From the NCBI RefSeq assembly GCF_000306945.1, contig NC_018518.1:3782001-3846000 (forward strand): a DNA stretch of 64,000 nt. The letters run 5' to 3'. Positions 26,441-35,598 of the stretch are shown here, piece by piece. The DNA is from Bordetella pertussis 18323. GTDB lineage: Bacteria; Pseudomonadota; Gammaproteobacteria; Burkholderiales; Burkholderiaceae_B. The notes beneath the pieces were generated by a model. It was not told where the DNA came from and did no database searches. It was given only the letters and a program-made list of their open reading frames with translations. Both the position numbers and the translations under genes were made by a program. Position 1 is the first letter of the stretch. Each line of letters opens with the position of its first letter.

Positions 26441-27691
26441 TCAGGTCACCGCGGCGCGCTCGCGGTATTGGGGACGGTCCCAGGCGCGGGTGTCCAGCAC
26501 CTCCCGGAGGATCTCGACGGCATCCCAGATATCGGCGTGGCTCAGGTACAGGGGCGTGAGCCCGAAGCGCAGCAGCTCAGGTTCGCGATAATCGCCGATG
26601 ACCCCGCGCGCGATCAGCGCCTGCATCACGGCGTAGCCCTGCGGATGCAGGAAGCTGACATGGCTGCCGCGGCGCGCATGCTCGCGCGGCGTCGCCAGGG
26701 TCAGGGGATGGTCGGCGCAGCGGCTTTCCACCAGCGCGATGAACCGATCGCCCAGCGCCAGGGACTTGGCGCGCACCTGCGCGATATCGGCCCGCAGGGC
26801 GATATCCAGGCCGCATTCGGCGGTGGCCAGCGAGACAATCGGCTGGGTGCCGCACAGATAGCGGCGTATGCCTTGCGCGGGCACGTAGGTGTCGGCCATT
26901 TCGAACGGCTGGCGATGCCCCCACCAGCCCGACAGCGGCTGCCAGAAGTCGTCGCGATGGCGCGGCGCGACCCAGATGAAGGCCGGCGAGCCCGGGCCGC
27001 CATTGAGGTACTTGTAGGTGCAGCCCACGGCGAAGTCCGCGCCATCGGCATCCAGCGCCACGGGCACGGCGCCGGCCGCGTGCGCCAGGTCCCAGATGAT
27101 GAGCGCGCCGCGGGCATGCGCCCGCCGCGAGACGGCGGCCATATCGTGCATGGCGCCGGTGCGGTAGTTCACGTGCGAGAGCAGCACCACGGCGACGTCG
27201 TCGTCCAGCGCCTGCTCCAGCGACAGCCCGGCGTCGACCAGGCGCAGTTCGTAGCCCTGCCGCAGCAGGTCTATCATGCCCTGGATCATGTACAGGTCGG
27301 TCGGGAAGTTGTCGCGCTCGGACACGATCACCTTGCGCTGCGGCGCGGCGCGCTGCGCCAGCCGCAAGGCGGCGGCCAGCGCCTTGAAAATGTTCAGCGA
27401 GGTGCTGTCGGTCATGACGACCTCGTCCTGTCCGGCGCCGATCAGCCCGGCCAGCTTGTTGCCCAGCCGCGCCGGCAGCTCGAACCAGCCTGCGGTGTTC
27501 CAGCTGCGGATCAGGCCCTGCCCCCATTCCTGGCCGATGACCTGCGCGGCGCGCGCCGCCGCCCCCCTGGGCAGCGCGCCCAGCGAATTGCCGTCCAGGT
27601 AGATCAGGCCGGCAGGCAGTTCGAACTCGTCCTTGAAGGCGGCCAGCGGATCGCGGCGGTCGGCCTCCAGGCAAGCCTGGCGCGTCGTCAT
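26441..27691 (-). CDS. kynU: Kynureninase
   Basis: A 416-residue PLP enzyme cleaving L-kynurenine to anthranilate and alanine. Family landmarks: [13 protein letters not shown] near the start, ARENNFPTD-equivalent [12 protein letters not shown] near residue 128, and the PLP-lysine motif [15 protein letters not shown] near 235. The length matches bacterial kynureninases. It is divergent from an Lrp/AsnC regulator, the arrangement of kynU/kynR in Pseudomonas. Tryptophan dioxygenase and kynurenine formamidase genes are not next to it; def follows downstream in the same direction. Confidence 0.93.
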   Translation of the reverse strand: MTTRQACLEADRRDPLAAFKDEFELPAGLIYLDGNSLGALPRGAAARAAQVIGQEWGQGLIRSWNTAGWFELPARLGNKLAGLIGAGQDEVVMTDSTSLNIFKALAAALRLAQRAAPQRKVIVSERDNFPTDLYMIQGMIDLLRQGYELRLVDAGLSLEQALDDDVAVVLLSHVNYRTGAMHDMAAVSRRAHARGALIIWDLAHAAGAVPVALDADGADFAVGCTYKYLNGGPGSPAFIWVAPRHRDDFWQPLSGWWGHRQPFEMADTYVPAQGIRRYLCGTQPIVSLATAECGLDIALRADIAQVRAKSLALGDRFIALVESRCADHPLTLATPREHARRGSHVSFLHPQGYAVMQALIARGVIGDYREPELLRFGLTPLYLSHADIWDAVEILREVLDTRAWDRPQYRERAAVT

Positions 27692-27707
27692 TGCTTCTTC
27701 CCGATAC

Positions 27708-27719
27708 TTGAAATATCAA
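27708..27719. promoter_or_regulatory. Candidate Lrp/KynR operator TTGA-N4-TCAA
   Basis: TTGAAATATCAA is an inverted repeat (TTGA - AATA - TCAA) 17 bp upstream of the kynU start codon, in the 136-bp divergent region with the Lrp-type gene. Its AT-rich centre is typical of Lrp/AsnC binding sites. Probably the kynurenine-responsive control point for both genes. Confidence 0.45.
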
Positions 27720-27827
27720 ATATGGTAGCAGCGGGCGGCCCGGGGTTGATTGCAAAATCACCATGACAGCGAGGCCGATTTGCACGAATATGCGAACCAA
27801 TTCGAACAGCACGAAAGAAAATTGCCC

Positions 27828-28313
27828 ATGCAACTGGACGCCATCGATCGCCGCATCCTCGACATCCTGCAAACCGAAGGCCGCCTGAGCAACCAGGACC
27901 TGGCCGACCGGGTCGCGCTATCGCCGTCGGCCTGTCTGCGGCGCGTGCGCGCCCTGGAAGACGGCGGCGTCATCCAGGGCTACCGGGCGGTGCTGGATCC
28001 GCGCTGCCTGGGCCTGGACTTCGAGGCCATCGTGCACGTATCGCTGGATCAATCCCAGGCTGGCTGGCACGAGGCCTTCGTCGCGCGCCTGGCCGGGCTG
28101 GAGGAAGTGCGCCAGGCCAGCATCGTGACCGGCTCGTCGAACTATGTGCTGCAGGTGCGCACGCGCGACCTGGCGGCGTTCTCGGCCTTCGTGGTGGACA
28201 AGCTCAACGGCATCGCCGGCGTGCGCGAGATCCACTCGCACATCGTCATGCGCAAGGTGAAGGATTGCGGCGGCGTGTTGCCCGTGGGCCCGGCCGGCCT
28301 GGCCGGGCCATAG
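27828..28313 (+). CDS. kynR: Lrp/AsnC-family regulator, KynR-like
   Basis: A 161-residue regulator. The N-terminal helix-turn-helix is LDAIDRRILDILQTEGRLSNQDLADRV with LSPSACLRRVRALE as recognition helix. The C-terminal RAM ligand-binding domain follows. ATG 27828 places the HTH at the normal position. In-frame codons up to 27750 would add an atypical extension. Divergence from kynU mirrors KynR of Pseudomonas, which activates kynurenine catabolism in response to kynurenine. The symbol is given on family and position, not on direct evidence. Confidence 0.72.
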   Translation: MQLDAIDRRILDILQTEGRLSNQDLADRVALSPSACLRRVRALEDGGVIQGYRAVLDPRCLGLDFEAIVHVSLDQSQAGWHEAFVARLAGLEEVRQASIVTGSSNYVLQVRTRDLAAFSAFVVDKLNGIAGVREIHSHIVMRKVKDCGGVLPVGPAGLAGP

Positions 28314-28413
28314 CGGCTCGGCAGCAGCCGAGCGTGGCGGCAAAGTCGCGCATCCGTCCGCGCACGCCGCGCACGCATGCGACACTACGGCCGTCCGATT
28401 TCTTTCTCACGCC

Positions 28414-29526
28414 ATGCCGCTCACGCACACCCGCGCCGAACTCTCCGCCTGGCTGCGCCTGTCGCAGGAACCCGGCGTCGGTCCCGCCGCCGCCTATGCG
28501 CTGCTGGCCGCGCTGGGCATGCCCGAGCAGATCTACGCCCAAGGCAGCGCCACGCTGGCGCGCCATGTGCCGCAGGACGTCGCGCGCCAGCTGCGCGCGC
28601 CACTGTCCGACGAGGCCGCGGCGCTGATCGAACAAACGCTGCAATGGGCCGAGCAACCCGGCCACCACATCCTGACCCTGGCCGACCCCGCCTATCCGCA
28701 ACAGCTGCTGACCATCGCCGACCCGCCCATCCTGCTGTACGTCAACGGCGACCCCGCCTGCCTGCGCCGGCCCGCCATGGCGGTGGTGGGCGCGCGCAAC
28801 GCCACGCCCGGCGGGCAGGACAACGCACGCGCCTTCGCGCGCCACCTGGCCGGCCAGGGCTGGTGCATCGTCAGCGGCCTGGCCCTGGGCATCGACGCGG
28901 CGGCCCACGAAGGCGCGCTGCTGGCCGGCGAGCAGGGCGCCGGCACGGTGGCCGTGATGGGCACCGGCATCGACCGCATCTACCCCGCCGCGCACCGCGA
29001 CCTGGCGCACCGCATCGTCCAGCACGGCGCGCTGGTCAGCGAACTGCCCCTGGGCACGGGCGCCCAGCGCCACCATTTTCCGCGCCGCAACCGCCTGGTG
29101 GCGGGCCTGGCGCGCGGCGTCCTGGTGGTCGAGGCGGCGCGCCAGAGCGGCTCGCTCATCACCGCGCGGCTGGCCGGCGAAAGCGGCCGCGAAGTGTTCG
29201 CCATCCCCGGCTCCATCCACTCGCCCCTGTCGCGCGGCTGCCATGCCCTGATCCGCCAGGGCGCCAAGCTGGTCGAAACCGTGCAGGACATCGCCGACGA
29301 GCTGGGCGGCGCGGGCCCGGCCGCCTCGGCGCGGACCGCCCCGCCGGCCCGGCCGGCGCCGCCCCACCCCCTGCTCGATGCGCTGGGCTTCGATCCCCTG
29401 CACCTGGATGCGCTGCAAGCCCGCACCGGCATGGACGCCGCCAGCCTGAACGCCCAGCTGCTGGAGCTGGAACTCGATGGCCGCGTCGCGCGCGTCGAGG
29501 GCGGCCGGTTCCAGCGCCTGCGCTAA
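28414..29526 (+). CDS. dprA: DNA processing protein DprA
   Basis: A 370-residue DprA/Smf protein that loads RecA onto incoming single-stranded DNA. The N-terminal helix-hairpin-helix region starts LSAWLRLSQEPGVGPAAAYALL. The Rossmann core has AVVGARNATPGGQDNARAFA, IVSGLALGIDAAAHEGAL and HHFPRRNRLVAGLARGVLVVEA. A C-terminal winged helix (about 305-370) follows a Pro/Ala linker. It is probably conserved for DNA repair roles even where natural transformation is not seen. In many betaproteobacteria it adjoins def-fmt; here kynU and kynR lie between them. Confidence 0.94.
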   Translation: MPLTHTRAELSAWLRLSQEPGVGPAAAYALLAALGMPEQIYAQGSATLARHVPQDVARQLRAPLSDEAAALIEQTLQWAEQPGHHILTLADPAYPQQLLTIADPPILLYVNGDPACLRRPAMAVVGARNATPGGQDNARAFARHLAGQGWCIVSGLALGIDAAAHEGALLAGEQGAGTVAVMGTGIDRIYPAAHRDLAHRIVQHGALVSELPLGTGAQRHHFPRRNRLVAGLARGVLVVEAARQSGSLITARLAGESGREVFAIPGSIHSPLSRGCHALIRQGAKLVETVQDIADELGGAGPAASARTAPPARPAPPHPLLDALGFDPLHLDALQARTGMDAASLNAQLLELELDGRVARVEGGRFQRLR

Positions 29527-29639
29527 GGCCGCTGCCCGCAAGCGGGGCGGCGCCCGCCGCGCGGAACGTACTAATATTGTTCGTTGATCGCGAATCACGG
29601 CCGCCCGCGCGGGCGGCCGACCCATCCACAGGAACAGCC

Positions 29640-30548
29640 ATGTCCCAGCCCAGCCGCGTCAAGATCGTCGAAGTCTCGCCCCGCGACGGCTTGCAGAACG
29701 AGAAGGAATTCATCGCCACCGACATCAAGGTGGAACTGGTCGACCGCCTGAGCGCAGCCGGCTTCCAGAATGTCGAGGCCGCGTCGTTCGTATCGCCCAA
29801 GTGGGTGCCGCAAATGGCCGACGGCGCCGAGGTGATGGCGCGCATCGCGCGCCGGCCGGGCACGATTTATTCGGTGCTGACGCCCAACATGAAAGGGCTG
29901 GAAGGCGCCCTGGCCGCCCGCGCCGACGAAATCGTGATTTTCGGCGCGGCCAGCGAGGCGTTTTCGCAGAAGAACATCAACTGCTCGATCGCCGAATCCA
30001 TCGCGCGCTTCGAGCCGGTGGCCGCCGCCGCCAGGCAGGCCGGCGTGCGGGTGCGCGGCAGCATCAGCTGCGCGCTGGGCTGTCCCTACCAGGGCGAAGT
30101 GCCGGTCGAGGCCGTGGTGGATGTGGCCCGGCGCTTTCTGGCGCTGGGCTGCGACGAAATCGACGTCGCCGACACCATAGGCGTGGGCACGCCGCGCCGG
30201 GTGCGCGAGGTCATGGACGCCGTCACGCGCGTGGTCGACCCGGCGCGCGTCTCGGGCCATTTCCACGACACCTACGGCCAGGCGCTGGCCAATATCCTGG
30301 CGGCCCTGGAGACCGGCATCGCCATCTTCCACGCCTCGGCATCGGGCCTGGGCGGATGCCCCTACGCCAAGGGCGCGACCGGCAACGTCGCCACCGAGGA
30401 CGTGCTATACATGCTGCGCGGCCTGGACATCGAGACGGGCATCGATTTCGACGCCGTGGTCGATATCGGCCAGTGGATTTCGGGCCACCTGCAGCGCAAG
30501 GGCTCCAGCCGCGCTGGCAACGCCGTGGCGGCCAAGCGCGCGGCCTGA
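29640..30548 (+). CDS. mvaB: Hydroxymethylglutaryl-CoA lyase
   Basis: A 302-residue TIM-barrel enzyme. The N-terminal signature KIVEVSPRDGLQNEKEF supplies the metal Asp and substrate Arg. The C-terminal signature SASGLGGCPYAKGATGNVATEDV carries the catalytic Cys and the GNxxTE loop, and the metal-binding FHDTYGQALAN lies near residue 205. It cleaves HMG-CoA to acetoacetate and acetyl-CoA at the end of leucine degradation. No other leucine-catabolic genes are adjacent. The 113-bp gap after dprA probably holds its promoter. Confidence 0.93.
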   Translation: MSQPSRVKIVEVSPRDGLQNEKEFIATDIKVELVDRLSAAGFQNVEAASFVSPKWVPQMADGAEVMARIARRPGTIYSVLTPNMKGLEGALAARADEIVIFGAASEAFSQKNINCSIAESIARFEPVAAAARQAGVRVRGSISCALGCPYQGEVPVEAVVDVARRFLALGCDEIDVADTIGVGTPRRVREVMDAVTRVVDPARVSGHFHDTYGQALANILAALETGIAIFHASASGLGGCPYAKGATGNVATEDVLYMLRGLDIETGIDFDAVVDIGQWISGHLQRKGSSRAGNAVAAKRAA

Positions 30549-30690
30549 GCCAGGGACCAGCCCGCGTAGAATGCACGACCCGCAGGAGCTCCCGCGCCAG
30601 GCCCCGCGCCGGAGCCCCGCGGCAACGACGCCAGGGCGCCCATACGCCCTCCTCATGCTACGCGGCCTCGCCGCATCGCCCGTTCCATTC

Positions 30691-31167
30691 ATGAACAATC
30701 TATTCGCCGCACCGACCCCGGAAGAACACGCCGCCTTGCTGCAGGAAATCGGCCCGTTGCCGCTGTCCGGCCAGGCCTGGCCCGATTGGGTGCGCATCCT
30801 GGCCTGGATCGTGCTGGCCGTGATCGGCGTGCAGATCGTGACGACCGCCATCGGCCTGCCGCCCGGCCAGGTCAACCCCATACTGGCCGGCACCATCATC
30901 CTGTGCTTCCTCGGCCTGGCGCTGGTGTCGTGGCACATGCAGATTTCGGTCACCCGCATCGACGAGTCGGGCCTGCGGCAGACCTGGATCACCCGCCGCG
31001 AAGTCGCCTGGCAGGACATCCAGTTCGCCAAGTTCGTGCCCTTGCTGTTTTCCAAGCGGCTGGTCGTCTTCACGCGCCATGGCCGCCCCATCGTGTTCCA
31101 GGGCGGCACCCGCGACCTGCAGGTCGCGTTCGCCAAGATTTCGCTGCTGTACCGCCGCAAGCGCTGA
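30691..31167 (+). CDS. Uncharacterised two-TM membrane protein
   Basis: A 158-residue protein with two membrane segments, roughly WVRILAWIVLAVIGVQIVTT and ILAGTIILCFLGLALVSWHM, followed by a cytoplasmic domain resembling a PH-like YcxB/bPH fold (ISVTRIDESGLRQTWITRREVAWQDI). ATG 30691 starts the protein just before a plausible cytoplasmic N-terminus. An upstream in-frame ATG at 30571 would add a low-complexity, Arg/Pro-rich extension and is less likely. Convergent with the binding protein at 31202; the 34-bp gap contains a GC-rich hairpin. Function unknown. Confidence 0.6.
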   Translation: MNNLFAAPTPEEHAALLQEIGPLPLSGQAWPDWVRILAWIVLAVIGVQIVTTAIGLPPGQVNPILAGTIILCFLGLALVSWHMQISVTRIDESGLRQTWITRREVAWQDIQFAKFVPLLFSKRLVVFTRHGRPIVFQGGTRDLQVAFAKISLLYRRKR

Positions 31168-31201
31168 GACGGCGGCCCGCCACGGACCGCCGGGCGCTGC
31201 G

Positions 31202-32218
31202 TCAGCGGATCGGCAGTGCGTACATCAGGCCGCCCTGGGTCCATTGCGCGTTCAGGCCGCGCTGGATCTTCAACGGGCTGCCCTGGCCGACGTTGCGCTC
31301 GAAGCTCTCGCCGTAGTTGCCGACCTGCTTGATGATGTTGTAGGCCCACTTTTCATCCAGGCCCAGGTTGGCGCCGGCGCCCGGCGTCACGCCCAGGATG
31401 CGGCGCACGTTGGGGTTTTCGCTCTTGAGCTGCTCGTCCACGTTGGCCGTGGTCACGCCGTACTCCTCGGCCTCGATCATGGCCGACAGCGACCAGCGCA
31501 CGATATTGAGCCACGCGTCGTCGCCCTGGCGCACGAAAGGCCCCAGGGGCTCTTTCGAAATGATCTCCGGCAGCACGACGTAGTCATCGGGCTTCTCGAG
31601 CCGCGAAATGCGGATCGACGCCAGGCCCGACGCATCCGTGCTGAACACGTCGCAGCGCCCCGAGGCAAAGGCATTGACCACTTCGTTGAAGGTTTCGATC
31701 ACCACCGGCTTGTAGCTGACCTGGTTGGCGCGCGCCCAGTCGGCCAGCGTGTTCTCGTTGGACGTGCCCGTCTGCAGACAGATGGTGGCGCCGTTGAGTT
31801 CCTTCGCGCTCTTGACGCCCAGCGACTTGGGCACCATGAAGCCCTGGCCGTCGTAGAAATTGATGCCGGCGTGGATGATGCCTAGCGCGGTGTCGCGTTG
31901 CTGCGTCACCGTCGTGTTGCGGGTCAGCACGTCCACTTCGCCCGATTGCAGGGCGGTGAAGCGCTGCTGCGAATTCAGCGGCACGACCTTGATCTTGCTG
32001 GCGTCGCCGAACACCGCCGCGGCGACGGCACGGCACAGGTCGACGTCCAGGCCGCGCCAGGTGCCTTGCTTGTCGGGCGCCGAGAACCCGGCGAAACCGG
32101 TTGTGGTGCCGCACACGACCGTGCCGCGTTTTTTCACCACATCCAGCGTGGCGCCCTGCGCGCCGGCCACCATGCCGGCCAGCAGCGCGGCCGCGGCCAA
32201 TCCTTGTGCGATCTTCAT
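31202..32218 (-). CDS. Amino-acid ABC transporter substrate-binding protein (AapJ/BztA type)
   Basis: A 338-residue periplasmic binding protein with a signal peptide (MKIAQGLAAAALLAGMVAGAQGA). The domain begins LDVVKKRGTVVCGTTTGFAGFSAPD, followed by the family-3 SBP pattern WRGLDVDLCRAVAAAVFGD and VDVLTRNTTVTQQRD. The extra C-terminal portion is typical of the general L-amino-acid (AapJ) group. No permease or ATPase gene is adjacent, so the partners must be encoded elsewhere. Confidence 0.85.
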   Translation of the reverse strand: MKIAQGLAAAALLAGMVAGAQGATLDVVKKRGTVVCGTTTGFAGFSAPDKQGTWRGLDVDLCRAVAAAVFGDASKIKVVPLNSQQRFTALQSGEVDVLTRNTTVTQQRDTALGIIHAGINFYDGQGFMVPKSLGVKSAKELNGATICLQTGTSNENTLADWARANQVSYKPVVIETFNEVVNAFASGRCDVFSTDASGLASIRISRLEKPDDYVVLPEIISKEPLGPFVRQGDDAWLNIVRWSLSAMIEAEEYGVTTANVDEQLKSENPNVRRILGVTPGAGANLGLDEKWAYNIIKQVGNYGESFERNVGQGSPLKIQRGLNAQWTQGGLMYALPIR

Positions 32219-32331
32219 GTTCCTGCCCTCCGTTGCGTTGCGGCGCCCCCGGCGCCGACCAAACCCGCAAGATTACCCAGCCCGCCAGGCACCGGCAAAT
32301 AACCGGGCGTTCGAACCATATGCCGGCGGCC

Positions 32332-33573
32332 TCAGGCCGCCAGCGAAATCGATACCGGCGCGTTGGCCTCGCAGGCCTGCAGCGCGCGGCCCAGGCGCAC
32401 GATGCCCTGCGCGATCTGCGTCTCGTTCATGGTGGCGAACGACATGCGCAAGGCATGGGGATCGGCCTGGGCCGGGTCGGCGTAGAACGCCTTGCCCGGC
32501 ACATAAACGACTTCGTGCTCGATAGCGTAGGGCAGCAGGCGCGTCGCGTCGATAGCGCCGTTCAGGCGCGCCCAGAAGAACATGCCCCCCTCGGGTTTGC
32601 GAAACACGACCCGGTCGCCCAGCTCGCGTTGCAGCGCCGCGGCCATGGCGTCGCAGCGCGCGCCGTAGGCGGCGCGAATGCGCGGCACATGCTGCGCATA
32701 GCGGCCGTCGGCCAGGTACTGGGCCACCATTTCCTGGGTCCAGGCCGAGCAGGCCATATCGTCGGCCGCCTTGGCCCCGACCACGCGGCGGCGCACCTCG
32801 GCCGGCGCCACCACCCAGCCGATGCGCAGCGCCGGCGCCATGGTCTTGGACATGCTGGAGATATACACGGCCCAATGGCGCGCCTGCCCCTCGGCCAGCG
32901 CCGCGATGGGCGGCACCGTCTCGCCGGCAAAGCGCAGTTCGCCATAGGGGTCGTCCTCGACGATCAGGAACCGATGCCTGACCGCCAGCTCCAGCAGCCT
33001 GAGGCGGCGTTCGCGGCTGATGGTGGCCCCGCATGGATTGGAAAACGAAGCCACGACGCAGACCATCTTGGGACGCACCCGCGCGGCCAGCGCATCGAGC
33101 GCATCGAGATCGATGCCGCTCGGCCCGGACGGCACGGTATGCACCGCGGCGCCGGTGTAGCGCAACGCCTGTACCGAATTGGGAAAGGCCGGCGTCTCGA
33201 TGACCGCGGCGTCGCCCGGCTGCAGCATCACCCGGGCAAGCAGCGCCAGCGCCTGCTGCGACCCGCCCGTGACCGCCAGTTCGGTGTCGGCGTCGCAGTG
33301 CAGGCCGCGCGCCGCGCTCAGGCGCGCCAGCTCGTGCCGCAGGCTGGCCTGTCCGTCGATGTTCGAATACTGCAGGCAGGCGCCCAGGCGTTCGAGCACC
33401 TGGCGCGAAGCCGCGGCCAGCCCCTCGACGTCGAACAGCTCCTGGGCCGGGTAGCCTCCCGCCAGCGAAATGGTGCCCGGCCGCATGGCATAGGGCATGA
33501 GCGAGCGGATCGGCGAGGCGGGCGGATGCTGGAAAGGCGCGGCAAACGCATAATCGGGCGCGGCGAGGGGCAT
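32332..33573 (-). CDS. PLP-dependent aminotransferase (class I/II, 2-aminoadipate aminotransferase type)
   Basis: A 413-residue fold-type-I aminotransferase without the N-terminal GntR domain of MocR proteins. Visible motifs: ISLAGGYPAQELFD near residue 37, VTGGSQQALALLARVMLQPGD near 100, FSNPCGATIS near 185 (Asn and Pro that contact PLP), and the Schiff-base lysine in SSMSKTMAPALRIGW near 250. It resembles LysN/ARO8-like enzymes acting on aromatic or aminoadipate substrates. Exact substrate unknown. Divergent from yggS over a 261-bp gap in which only AT-rich promoter-like sequence (33650-33690) is visible. Confidence 0.85.
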   Translation of the reverse strand: MPLAAPDYAFAAPFQHPPASPIRSLMPYAMRPGTISLAGGYPAQELFDVEGLAAASRQVLERLGACLQYSNIDGQASLRHELARLSAARGLHCDADTELAVTGGSQQALALLARVMLQPGDAAVIETPAFPNSVQALRYTGAAVHTVPSGPSGIDLDALDALAARVRPKMVCVVASFSNPCGATISRERRLRLLELAVRHRFLIVEDDPYGELRFAGETVPPIAALAEGQARHWAVYISSMSKTMAPALRIGWVVAPAEVRRRVVGAKAADDMACSAWTQEMVAQYLADGRYAQHVPRIRAAYGARCDAMAAALQRELGDRVVFRKPEGGMFFWARLNGAIDATRLLPYAIEHEVVYVPGKAFYADPAQADPHALRMSFATMNETQIAQGIVRLGRALQACEANAPVSISLAA

Positions 33574-33834
33574 GGGAGGCGGAGGCGGAAAGAGTAAGGA
33601 GGGCGCGGCGCCGGGCAGGCCGGCGGCGGGCCGCGCCAGAACGTTGAAATCTAAACAAATACCCGACGATTCTAAGAGGGGGACAAAGCAGGGTCAACGC
33701 ACGGCGGCCCGGATGCGGCATCGGCGCAACCCGCGCCGCCCGCTCCCGCAGCGCCAGGCGCGGCCAGGCCCTAAACTATGGGTGCTATGGGTGACATGGC
33801 CGCGCAACGCCGCGGCGCATACGAGAGATACCGC

Positions 33835-34549
33835 ATGACAGAAGTAGATTCGATGCCGCACCGGCTGGCCGCCATCCAGGCCCGCATCAAGGCCGCCTGT
33901 GAACGCGGCGCACGTCCGCCCGAAAGCGTGGCGCTGCTGCCGGTAAGCAAGACCTTTCCCGTCGAGGCAATCCGGCACGCCGCGGCGCTGGGCCTGCGGC
34001 GTTTCGGCGAGAACAAGACCCAGGAAATCCGCCACAAGGCGCCGGAGCTGGCCGACCTGGACCTGCAGTGGGTCATGATCGGACACCTGCAGACCAACAA
34101 GGCCAAGGACGTGGCGCGCGATGTCGCCGAAGTCCAGTCGCTGGACCGGCTGGAACTGGCCGACGCGCTGCAGCGCCGCCATGGAAATGGAGGCGCGCTC
34201 GCTCGACGTGCTGGTGCAGGTGAAGACCTCGCCCGAACCCAGCAAATATGGACTGGCGCCCGAACTGCTGCCTGGCTTCCTGCGCACCCTGGTCAGCGAC
34301 TTCCCGGCCTTGCGCGTGCAGGGCCTGATGACCATGGCCGTCAACGACGAGGATCCGCGGGCCGTGCGCGCCTGCTTCCGCCTGTTGCGCGAACTGCGCG
34401 ACCGCGCGCGCGACAGCGTGCCCGGCGTGGCGCTGGACCGCCTGTCCATGGGCATGAGCGGCGACTTCGAAATTGCCATCGAGGAAGGCTCGACCGAAAT
34501 CCGCATCGGCAGCGCCCTGTTCGGCGCGCGCCCGGCCAGCGCGCCCTAG
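33835..34549 (+). pseudogene. yggS: yggS-type PLP homeostasis protein, frameshifted
   Basis: The frame starting at ATG 33835 (RBS GAGAGA) reads the N-terminal half: LLPVSKTFPVEAIRHA with the PLP lysine, RRFGENKTQEI, WVMIGHLQTNKAKDVA, ending LELADALQRR. The next frame continues EMEARSLDVLVQVKTSPE, LMTMAVNDEDP and LSMGMSGDFEIAIEEGSTEIRIGSALFG to a TAG at 34547. The junction is at CGCCGCC-ATGGAAATGG (about 34178-34184), where one extra base shifts the frame. The total span is 715 bp, 3n+1. The intact protein would be about 237 residues. The stop codon lies in the left target duplicate of IS481 copy 2. Sequencing error cannot be excluded. Confidence 0.82.
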
Positions 34550-34550
34550 G

Positions 34551-35593
34551 TGTGAAGATTCAATAGGTTGTATGCATGGTTCATCCGAACCGGATTTGAG
34601 AAACTGGAAATCGCCACCCCCCCAGTTCACTCAAGGAGCCCGGCCGGATGAACACCCATAAGCATGCCCGATTGACCTTCCTACGTCGACTCGAAATGGT
34701 CCAGCAATTGATCGCCCATCAAGTTTGTGTGCCTGAAGCGGCCCGCGCCTATGGGGTCACCGCGCCGACTGTGCGCAAATGGCTGGGCCGCTTCCTGGCT
34801 CAGGGCCAGGCGGGCTTGGCCGATGCGTCCTCGCGCCCGACGGTCTCGCCCCGAGCGATTGCGCCGGCCAAGGCGCTGGCTATCGTGGAGCTGCGCCGCA
34901 AGCGGCTGACCCAAGCGCGCATCGCCCAGGCGCTGGGCGTGTCAGCCAGCACCGTCAGCCGCGTCCTGGCCCGCGCCGGTCTGTCGCACCTGGCCGACCT
35001 GGAGCCGGCCGAGCCGGTGGTGCGCTACGAGCATCAGGCCCCCGGCGATCTGCTGCACATCGACATCAAGAAGCTGGGACGTATCCAGCGCCCTGGCCAC
35101 CGGGTCACGGGCAACCGACGCGATACCGTTGAGGGGGCCGGCTGGGACTTCGTCTTCGTGGCCATCGATGACCACGCCCGCGTGGCCTTCACCGACATCC
35201 ACCCCGACGAGCGCTTCCCCAGCGCCGTCCAGTTCCTCAAGGACGCAGTGGCCTACTACCAGCGCCTGGGCGTGACCATCCAGCGCTTGCTCACCGACAA
35301 TGGCTCGGCCTTTCGCAGCCGCGCCTTCGCCGCGCTGTGCCATGAGCTGGGCATCAAGCACCGCTTTACCCGACCTTACCGCCCACAGACCAATGGCAAG
35401 GCCGAACGCTTCATCCAGTCGGCCTTGCGTGAGTGGGCTTACGCTCACACCTACCAGAACTCCCAACACCGAGCCGATGCCATGAAATCCTGGCTACACC
35501 ACTACAACTGGCATCGACCCCACCAAGGCATCGGGCGCGCTGTACCCATCTCCAGACTCAACCTGGACGAATACAACCTATTGACAGTTCACA
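34551..35593 (+). mobile_element. IS481 copy 2
   Basis: A 1043-bp IS481, same orientation as copy 1. It differs from the other two copies by two substitutions in the non-coding leader (34617 and 34619, giving a run of seven C). The flanks do not match: CCTAGG on the left (34545-34550) and GCTAGC on the right (35594-35599), differing at both variable bases, so this copy probably marks a recombination junction. The left flank holds the yggS stop codon and the right flank that of the glycosyltransferase. Confidence 0.97.
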
Positions 35594-35598
35594 GCTAG
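34648..35598 (+). CDS. IS481 transposase (copy 2)
   Basis: Identical in sequence to the copy 1 transposase except for the final residue, Ser instead of Thr. The penultimate codon spans the IS end and the target (A|GC), and TAG of GCTAGC is the stop codon. The catalytic DDE residues (HIDIKK, LLTDNGSAF, NGKAERF) are intact, so the protein should be active. Confidence 0.96.
   Translation: MNTHKHARLTFLRRLEMVQQLIAHQVCVPEAARAYGVTAPTVRKWLGRFLAQGQAGLADASSRPTVSPRAIAPAKALAIVELRRKRLTQARIAQALGVSASTVSRVLARAGLSHLADLEPAEPVVRYEHQAPGDLLHIDIKKLGRIQRPGHRVTGNRRDTVEGAGWDFVFVAIDDHARVAFTDIHPDERFPSAVQFLKDAVAYYQRLGVTIQRLLTDNGSAFRSRAFAALCHELGIKHRFTRPYRPQTNGKAERFIQSALREWAYAHTYQNSQHRADAMKSWLHHYNWHRPHQGIGRAVPISRLNLDEYNLLTVHS

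Noticed and set aside
30571..30690. Longer start for the two-TM protein
   Set aside because: Adds 40 residues of low-complexity Arg/Pro sequence without a ribosome site; ATG 30691 places the start just before the membrane segments.
34121..34549. Second half of yggS as an independent 142-residue gene
   Set aside because: It lacks the PLP lysine half, begins in the middle of a conserved domain, and continues the upstream frame after one base shift.
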